Source: Mycocentrospora acerina | Taxonomy: Eukaryota > Ascomycota > Dothideomycetes > Pleosporales | Direction: 5' to 3' | Assembly (NCBI GenBank): GCA_022701365.1 | Contig: JAKUHH010000389.1 | Span: forward strand, 372,001 to 436,000 | Length of the DNA stretch: 64,000 bases | Part shown: positions 57,845 to 64,000 of the stretch, one piece after another | Layout of the letters: every line of letters starts with the position of its first letter | How positions within the stretch are numbered: position 1 is the first letter of the stretch | Program-made: the position numbers and the translations under genes | The notes under the pieces: model-generated | What the model saw: only the letters and a program-made list of their open reading frames with translations | Databases searched by the model: none | What the model was told of the DNA's origin: nothing

Positions 57845-59259
57845 ATGGGAGCCTTCAAGGTCATCATCGTAGGTGGCGGTTTGTCAGGCGCCCTGCTAGC
57901 CAACGGCCTCCGCAACAATGGTGTCGACTTTATCATCTACGAGCGCGACGAAGTAAGCTCCAGTCGGGAAGGCTATCAGATTCGACTCGGCCCCGGAGCA
58001 CAGGCTGGGTTCGCGGCATGCCTGACTGATGCGCACATCGAGGCCATTACGTCCAAGCTGGGGAAATCGTCTGGCTCGCAGGCAACTGCGCCATCGATTT
58101 ACACAACAAAGTTCGAAGAAGTCCTGGACCTGTCGCTTGTGCCGTCGTACTCAAAGTCTGCGGCTATCAACAGAGTGGTGCTGAGAGATACACTCCTCGA
58201 GCCGATCAAGAAGAGTGGTAAGATTCAATATGGCAAGGCGTTTGCGCGCTACGAGATTGTGCCCCACAAGGATGGAACGGAGAGGGTGAAAGTCTGGTTC
58301 CAGGATGGATCTCATGATATATGTGATGTGCTTGTCGGTTCTGATGGGGCAAATTCAAAGGCAAGCATCCTAAGACTGAGGTTCAATTCAAAGGCTAACA
58401 AGTCATCCAGATTAACAAGCAGCTTGGCTTGAATAACATTCATCTCCTCGATAGCCACTGGTCTTTTCTTTCAAAAGGAAACCTTCCCTATGACCGCATG
58501 CTGCAACTACCCGCCAAACTGCGTCAAGGTCCCATCATCGTAATGTCCAAGAACATGTCCTTGTACTACGCTCTCTATCTTCCTGAAGACACTTCGAAGG
58601 CTGGCGCGGCTGACTCCAAAACTGCACTGCAATACGACGAAGAAGCGGCGTCGTTCTACTGGGGTCTCAACGTCCCAGTCAGCTCACTTCCCCCCTTCAA
58701 ACACGCTTCCGAAATCCAAAACCCCAGAGAGACGATCCTCAAGCAAATCGAGGACTGGGCACCCGAGTTCCACCAAATGCTTCGTGTGGGAGAAGACGAC
58801 CCCAAGAAGAACGACATGACTATAACGCAGCATCGCGCAAGCTCACAACCAAAAGCAGACTGGCGAGCACAGGGCCAGAGGACAGGAAACGGCGACGAGG
58901 GACATCCCAGAGTGTGGGTCATGGGAGATGCGATACATGCTATGCAGCCAAATCGTGGTCAGGGAGGTAATCAGGCATTGACCGACTGCGCTGATATGCT
59001 TCCTCACTTGCTTCATCTGAACTCTCTTGCCAAGTCCGGTCCAGCGCGCCCGACATTCGACGAGGTGAAGGATGCATGTAACAGATACGAAATGGTTATG
59101 ATACCACGAGCTTTTGAATGGGTCAAGAAGAGCGGAGGGACTAGTTTCCCCAGCATCGATTTCGACGGTTGGTTGGGGGTGTTCGTGCGTATTGTTGCAA
59201 AGTTGGTCCTGCCGCTCCTTAAACTGTACTATACTGTGTTTTCGAAAAGTAATGAGTAG
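57845..59259 (+). CDS. FAD-dependent monooxygenase
   Basis: Exons 57845..58360 and 58411..59259 give 454 residues. The intron is of GC-AG type (AAG|GCAAGC ... GGCTAAC ... CCAG), and its removal joins SDGANSK to INKQLGLNN, as expected for the family's G(S/A)DG motif. The N-terminal nucleotide-binding motif is VIIVGGGLSGALLANGL (GGGLSG), and the second FAD motif is MGDAIHAMQPNRGQGGNQAL. This is the aromatic hydroxylase/TetX-like class A flavoprotein family. It uses NAD(P)H and O2 to hydroxylate or epoxidise small molecules. The C-terminus has a hydrophobic helix (VRIVAKLVLPLLKLYYTVF), common in fungal secondary-metabolism members that attach to membranes. The gene ends only 30 bases from the convergent transcription factor. 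Confidence 0.92.
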
Positions 59260-59289
59260 ATCTTATCCTCGAGTCAATTTATATTTCTC

Positions 59290-61952
59290 TTATCCCAATT
59301 GTGGTCGCTTTCCTTGAGACATTTCTGAGAAGCATTGCTCAAGACTGGAAGCGATGCTCCGCCATGAGTTTTGCGACCGCAAAGCCTTGGCCGCATCAGA
59401 TAGTAGCCTAGTCCTACTCTCCCGGTTGTTCAATACGCCAATGCCCGTGATATGCACTCTGAAGTTTTCTGTAGATTGCGTCCAACCATCTACGTGAAGC
59501 TTTTCCACCAACTTGTCTGGGCGGATGAGATCCTCCTGTGATGTTGGGCTTTGAATGAGTCGATTGTAGACAAGGATGTAGTTGACGGCAACGCAAAATG
59601 CCAACGAATAGTGACATGCAGAGTAGCTTTGGTTTCGAAATGACGAGTAAATCTGCGCTGCGTGCCAGAGGCAAGTCCGGGCTATGATAGGGTTCCGTCG
59701 GAGGTGATCGTCCAGTTTCGCTCTCGATCTTTCCATTCCAGTGCCGCTGGCTTGCCATCCTTCCGAAGAATATATCATTCGTAAGGGTATCTTTCTTAAT
59801 ATTGCGATGACGTGAATGATCGGGTCTTGCAAACTGCAACTTGCTTCTGAATGCATCTGAGACTTGGGCATGATATGGTCCCTAATGACGGCATCCAAGA
59901 ACTTGCTATCACCTTCAGAAATTCCAGTTGATGGCGAGCCCTTCCATGTAGAGTATAGATCGCTCTCTTCTACAGCCAAACTTGACTCGGGCATGACAAA
60001 GGATCTCAGGAGCCGTGACGAATGCATATGGTCGAGACACGCTCTCTCGTCAACGTAGAGGCTCAGTATGCTTGTTCTGCCTACAAAGGGGCTTGGCTGT
60101 CGCCTAAAACTGTCTCGATCTACACTCTGCTCTAGTTTCCTCCAATCGCTTCCGTTCTGACATCGCCAGAGTTTGTCAGAACAAGGAAGTGTCTGCGTAA
60201 GATCTGTGAGTTTAAACAGTGGACGGAAATCGTAGAAAATCAATTCAAAGCATTCCAGTGCTATCCAATTGTTAGAAGCTTTACGAGCATTGGGGCACAA
60301 GTTGACTTACTGTATACGCAGTGCACTAGGCGGATTTTTTCCTCTGCTGACAACCACGTTAACCATCCGTCACCTGGATCTTGATCAATCGTAGGCTCTT
60401 CGGTATGACTGAACCCCTCGTTAGTTATCAAGCTGCGGCATAATGCAGCGAGCATGCCCCTCTCATGCTGTAGTACAGTCTGATCCTCTATCGAACCTGA
60501 GAACATAAGCCCAACGTCTCGCAGGAAAACACTCTGTACAAGTGAGATCTCTGGCCTTTTTGAAACAGATTGAGCCTGCTACTTTGTCAGTCATGCAAGA
60601 ATCATCCAGGGCATGAAAGCATACGTGAGACTTTGTCGCTCGTCGGAGCAATTCTTTTAGAACCGCTGTATATCGAGAAGCGTTCATGACTTCGGAGTAC
60701 TGACTCCCGATAGCGGCAATCGCTGTGAGAAGCATCCAGGATAGATTATCTGTTTCCATCATAATAGGGTGAAGGAAAGGAAAATGAGGATCGAAATACT
60801 CAAAATAAAGCTCTACAAATACGTGGAACAACTGAATATCAGGGAACAAAAGGTCATTGTACCCACGTTCTGCAACATAAAAGGCATGTAACGCATCAAA
60901 TGCCTTTTCTGGAATCTTGTTTACATGACCAAAGAATTCGGCGCCAGCACTTTGCAAGTCATTACCTTGAACTATGGGGAAGACCAAGATAGCATCTACT
61001 GGAGTGGTTTGTGATAACCTCGATGTATCGCAATTCTGCGTTTCAATGTTCTCGATAGTCGCAATTGAATCAGATCCAGATTCGATCGAGGCAGCAGATA
61101 CAGAAGTCTCCAAAGCAGTCAGACCCCCAATATCAGGTACGTGGAGGCTGTTTATGTCTTGTTCCAATGGATTCAGAGTCTGGGAAGGGAGTTCTAAGCC
61201 CTGCATCATCCACATAAAAGGAAGTCCATGATTTATTGACACTCCTTCGCCAAACGACGGGTCTGGCGGGTAAAAGTTTCCAAATATGTCGAATTCTTCG
61301 ATGCTAGTAGCATCGATCGGCGGGGTTGGAGCGGGCCAACCCATAGATGTTGTCTGATATGATGAGGCATTACTCGTTGAATATGAGTCAACGGTATAAC
61401 TTGATGGGAGAGTGACAGAAGCTTGTGGGGCTTGATTGATTGGGGCGGAAGTTAATTGCGAAGCAGTAGCGAAAGGGGCCAAAGATAAGTTTTGGTCTCG
61501 TTCTCCAGCATTTTCGAGCAAGGCATCGTTTGAAGCAGCATTGCTTGCTGGCGAAAGAGGTGATGTAGAGCACTGACGCTGCTCGTTGCTAAAGTCGCAG
61601 GTACATCGTTTTCGCACACAACGCACACAGGGATGACCACCGTCACATCGCTGTTTTGATTTAGCACAAGGGCGACAGGCCTGCGGGCTTCTTCCACTGT
61701 TGCCTTCCCGCGACTCCTGCTGGCTATGAGTGATTTGATGGCGGAGCAATGTATCACTGCGCAAGGTGAGTTCAGTATTGGAGGACGAAATCGATGTTGA
61801 GCAGCTTACCTCCTTGAGAAAGACTTGGAGCATACGCTGCAGTTGAATAGCTTCAGTCCAGTATGACGAAGTAAGTGGCGCTGGAGGTGGCCTTTGCGCT
61901 GGAAAGTGTCATTGCAATGTGTGCACTTTAGCACCTCTAGCTGATTTTGCAT
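59290..61952 (-). CDS. Transcription factor with two C2H2 fingers plus a Zn2Cys6 cluster
   Basis: Exons 61952..61810, 61756..60625, 60578..60311 and 60260..59290 give 837 residues. Two C2H2 fingers open the protein (Cys 10/13, His 26/30 and Cys 38/41, His 54/58), the second cut by an intron. A Zn2Cys6 cluster follows directly (Cys 75, 78, 85, 91, 94, 101; QACRPCAKSKQRCDGGHPC). After a Ser/Thr/Gln-rich region comes a fungal TF domain (LFPDIQLFHVFVELYFEYFD, HPIMMETDNLSWMLLTAIAA). The combined C2H2 + Zn2Cys6 layout is known from filamentous ascomycete regulators, often near metabolic genes. It lies convergent to the monooxygenase and may regulate the P450/MBL/monooxygenase group. That link is inference. 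The 30-nt gap to the monooxygenase implies overlapping transcripts. Confidence 0.92.
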
Positions 61953-63182
61953 GCTGCCCACAAATTGGGAGTTTTAATGCATTCTTGCTGCAGGTAGCCT
62001 GGCACTCCGATCCGGCAATTCGCGCAGACAATGTTTCGTAGGTCTATTCGGGGAAGATGGGGATAATACCGTTGCGCTCTGCCGATGGATCAAAAGAGAC
62101 CGGCCAAAATCACAACCAAATGAGGGCGAGATACTTCGCAGGAAACTCGGAAACCACCTAAATCTGTGTAGGTAGCCCACTGTCTGGATTGCGACGAGTA
62201 GTTTGAAGTCGGTGTAAGGGTAGTGCAGGTGTGTGGGTCGGCACATCAAGTCCAGGATCACGTTACTCGCTATACACATCAAAACGCTCGCTCAAAGGGG
62301 GTTTCGCAGAGGATTTCGCAGAGGAAAATTATGTATGCCAACGGCCGTTATGTATTTGGCGCACGTCAGCAGTTTTCAATTAGTAGCGTGTCTCCGAGTA
62401 TGAATGTGCAAATGAGGACGACTAACAAGCAACGGCAAAACGGAGCCCTCGGCATGAATAGTAGGGTTCACGGGGCCTACACCTATACTGCAGGGATCTG
62501 CCACAACGCTGGACTTCTATCGAAGATCATGTACGCAAGGTCTTTGTTACGGTTGTCAGCTGGCTTGCCGTTCCACATAAGTGAGAATCAGAACTAAGCT
62601 GACGTGTATTCCCTCAATCGTGGCATAAGCGGTCCTCGATTTCGTCCAGATCGCCACCTATTGCATATATAGCAACTCAGGTCTCAACCTGGCCTTGATC
62701 ATTCAGTTCCTCTCAACCTCGGGGCAATCACGGTCCCTCTTCCGCTCTTTCGTACGAATCTTACAGTCTTGTCACGAGCATTACCCCACATAAGCCACCA
62801 CATTTGTGGGGTTCTAGTCTGCGCTCGTGCAAATCGCGAGGTCCGGAAGGCCGTAGCGGAATTGGAGCGTCCCGACCCCCTCCGAGTTGACAGTCATAAC
62901 TGAAACCACGGAAAACGGTGACGGCACCATTTTTGGCCACATTTCAGTTTACGGCGCACAGACTTATAGATAGATATCGGGCTTTCCCCATTGTTGTGGC
63001 CAGACTTGCAGTGACAACGTCGTGTTCCTTCAGCCGCCGGACTAGGCGATATCGATCTCAAGATAGCTGCAGAAGCACGAGCCGCTGGGTTCAACCGAAG
63101 CACCACCTGTTCGCTGGCCACCAGCTGCGTCTAAATTTTTGCCCGCTCGACCCCAAATCCTCCCCCCTCTGATCCCGGCATC
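61953..63182. promoter_or_regulatory. Divergent promoter region of the C2H2/Zn2Cys6 factor and P450 reductase
   Basis: About 1.2 kb between head-to-head starts. The part near 62700-63180 should be the reductase promoter and leader. Short ORFs up to 124 codons show no motif. A direct repeat GGATTTCGCAGAG/GGTTTCGCAGAG occurs at about 62299-62324. Confidence 0.45.
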
Positions 63183-64000
63183 ATGGCGCAACTCGACACG
63201 CTGGACATTGTTGTGCTCGCCGCACTCCTCATCGGCACTGTCGCCTATTTTACAAAGGGCACCTACTGGGCTGTCTATGGAGACCCATACGGCGGCCCAG
63301 CGGCAGGCGCCAATGGCGCGGCGAAGGCGGGCAAGTCGCGCAACATCCTCGAGAAAATGGAAGAGTCAGACAAGGACTGTGTAGTTTTCTACGGCAGCCA
63401 GACAGGTACTGCCGAAGATTATGCGTCTCGTCTGTCCAAGGAGGGGCACTCGCGCTTCGGGCTCAAGACAATGGTCGCCGATTTGGAGGAGTACGACTTT
63501 GAGAATCTAGACACCTTCCCAGAAGACAAGCTCGCCGTCTTCGTCCTTGCCACCTACGGCGAGGGCGAGCCTACAGACAACGCCGTCGAGTTCTACGAGT
63601 TTATCGGGTCAGAGGATATCAGCTTCAGCGGGGGCGGGGGCCTTGATGAGAAGCCTCTCAGCAACCTCAAATATGTCACCTTTGGACTGGGAAACAACAC
63701 ATACGAGCACTACAACTCCATGGTTCGCAATGTAGACAAGTACTTGACCAATCTCGGCGCCACCAGACTGGGAACTGCTGGCGAGGGTGATGATGGTGCT
63801 GGTACCATGGAAGAGGACTTCTTGGCTTGGAAGGAACCTATGTGGACTGCCGTGGCTGAAAAAATGGGTCTAGAGGAGCGTGAGGCTGTATACGAACCCG
63901 TTTTTGAAGTCACAGAGAGGGATGATCTTTCTGCCGAAGATGACACAGTCTACCTTGGCGAACCAAACAAGAACCACCTCGAAGGCAATCAAAAGGGCCC
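63183..64000 (+). CDS. NADPH-cytochrome P450 reductase, N-terminal part (cut by window edge)
   Basis: The frame is open from ATG 63183 to the right edge (272 full codons). It starts MAQLDTLDIVVLAALLIGTV, an N-terminal ER anchor, followed by a flavodoxin-like FMN domain: VVFYGSQTGTAEDYASRL (about residues 67-84), VFVLATYGEGEPTDNAVEF and FGLGNNTYEHYNSM. These are the FMN-binding loops of P450 reductase. The NADPH- and FAD-binding half lies beyond the window. The enzyme passes electrons from NADPH to ER P450s, to squalene epoxidase and to heme oxygenase. No intron is visible in the part seen; in many fungi introns lie early in this gene, so a missed short intron is possible but not required by frame. 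Confidence 0.95.
   Translation, partial: MAQLDTLDIVVLAALLIGTVAYFTKGTYWAVYGDPYGGPAAGANGAAKAGKSRNILEKMEESDKDCVVFYGSQTGTAEDYASRLSKEGHSRFGLKTMVADLEEYDFENLDTFPEDKLAVFVLATYGEGEPTDNAVEFYEFIGSEDISFSGGGGLDEKPLSNLKYVTFGLGNNTYEHYNSMVRNVDKYLTNLGATRLGTAGEGDDGAGTMEEDFLAWKEPMWTAVAEKMGLEEREAVYEPVFEVTERDDLSAEDDTVYLGEPNKNHLEGNQKG

Overview
This window is nuclear DNA from a filamentous ascomycete (Pezizomycotina). I infer a plant-associated dothideomycete-like fungus, but the sequence alone does not fix the species. The signs are short introns (about 45-150 nt) with GT(A/G)AG(T/C) donors and CTAAC/CTGAC-type branch sites, Zn2Cys6 and GATA regulators, a HET-domain protein, a GH11 xylanase, and peroxisomal and Golgi genes of fungal type. 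All gene models are spliced by eye. I checked that exon phases sum correctly and noted every case where they do not.

Left part (1-17 kb): the 5' end of the kinetochore gene NUF2 runs off the left edge. It is followed by a large disordered fungal protein, a thioredoxin with two possible starts, a Ser/Thr-rich secreted protein, an alpha/beta hydrolase, and a divergent pair made of a Zn2Cys6 activator and a 2,2-dialkylglycine decarboxylase-like PLP enzyme.

Middle (17-33 kb): a coiled-coil protein and a small Cys-rich protein precede an AT-rich gene-poor stretch and a GH11 xylanase with GGCTAAA (XlnR/Xyr1-type) sites upstream. Then come a peroxisomal D-amino-acid oxidase, an OTU protease, an assembly gap bounded by poly-C, and a divergent pair of TRS85 (TRAPP subunit) and CCA1 (tRNA CCA-adding enzyme). 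The most unusual locus is here. The CCA1 reading frame continues directly into a TTI2-like protein through a 65-nt segment that itself looks like an intron. Splicing it would end CCA1 at once; retaining it gives a CCA1-TTI2 fusion.

Right part (33-64 kb): a four-TM membrane protein, a HET protein whose exon 2/3 junction is out of frame, a TVP15-like Golgi protein cut into six exons, and an SreA-type two-finger GATA iron regulator. A 2,564-residue FRY/TAO3 morphogenesis scaffold follows. Next is a group of a cytochrome P450, a metallo-beta-lactamase-fold hydrolase, an FAD monooxygenase (with a GC-AG intron) and a C2H2+Zn2Cys6 transcription factor. The NADPH-cytochrome P450 reductase runs off the right edge. 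The P450/hydrolase/monooxygenase/regulator group could be a small metabolic cluster. The reductase beside it would serve P450s in general.
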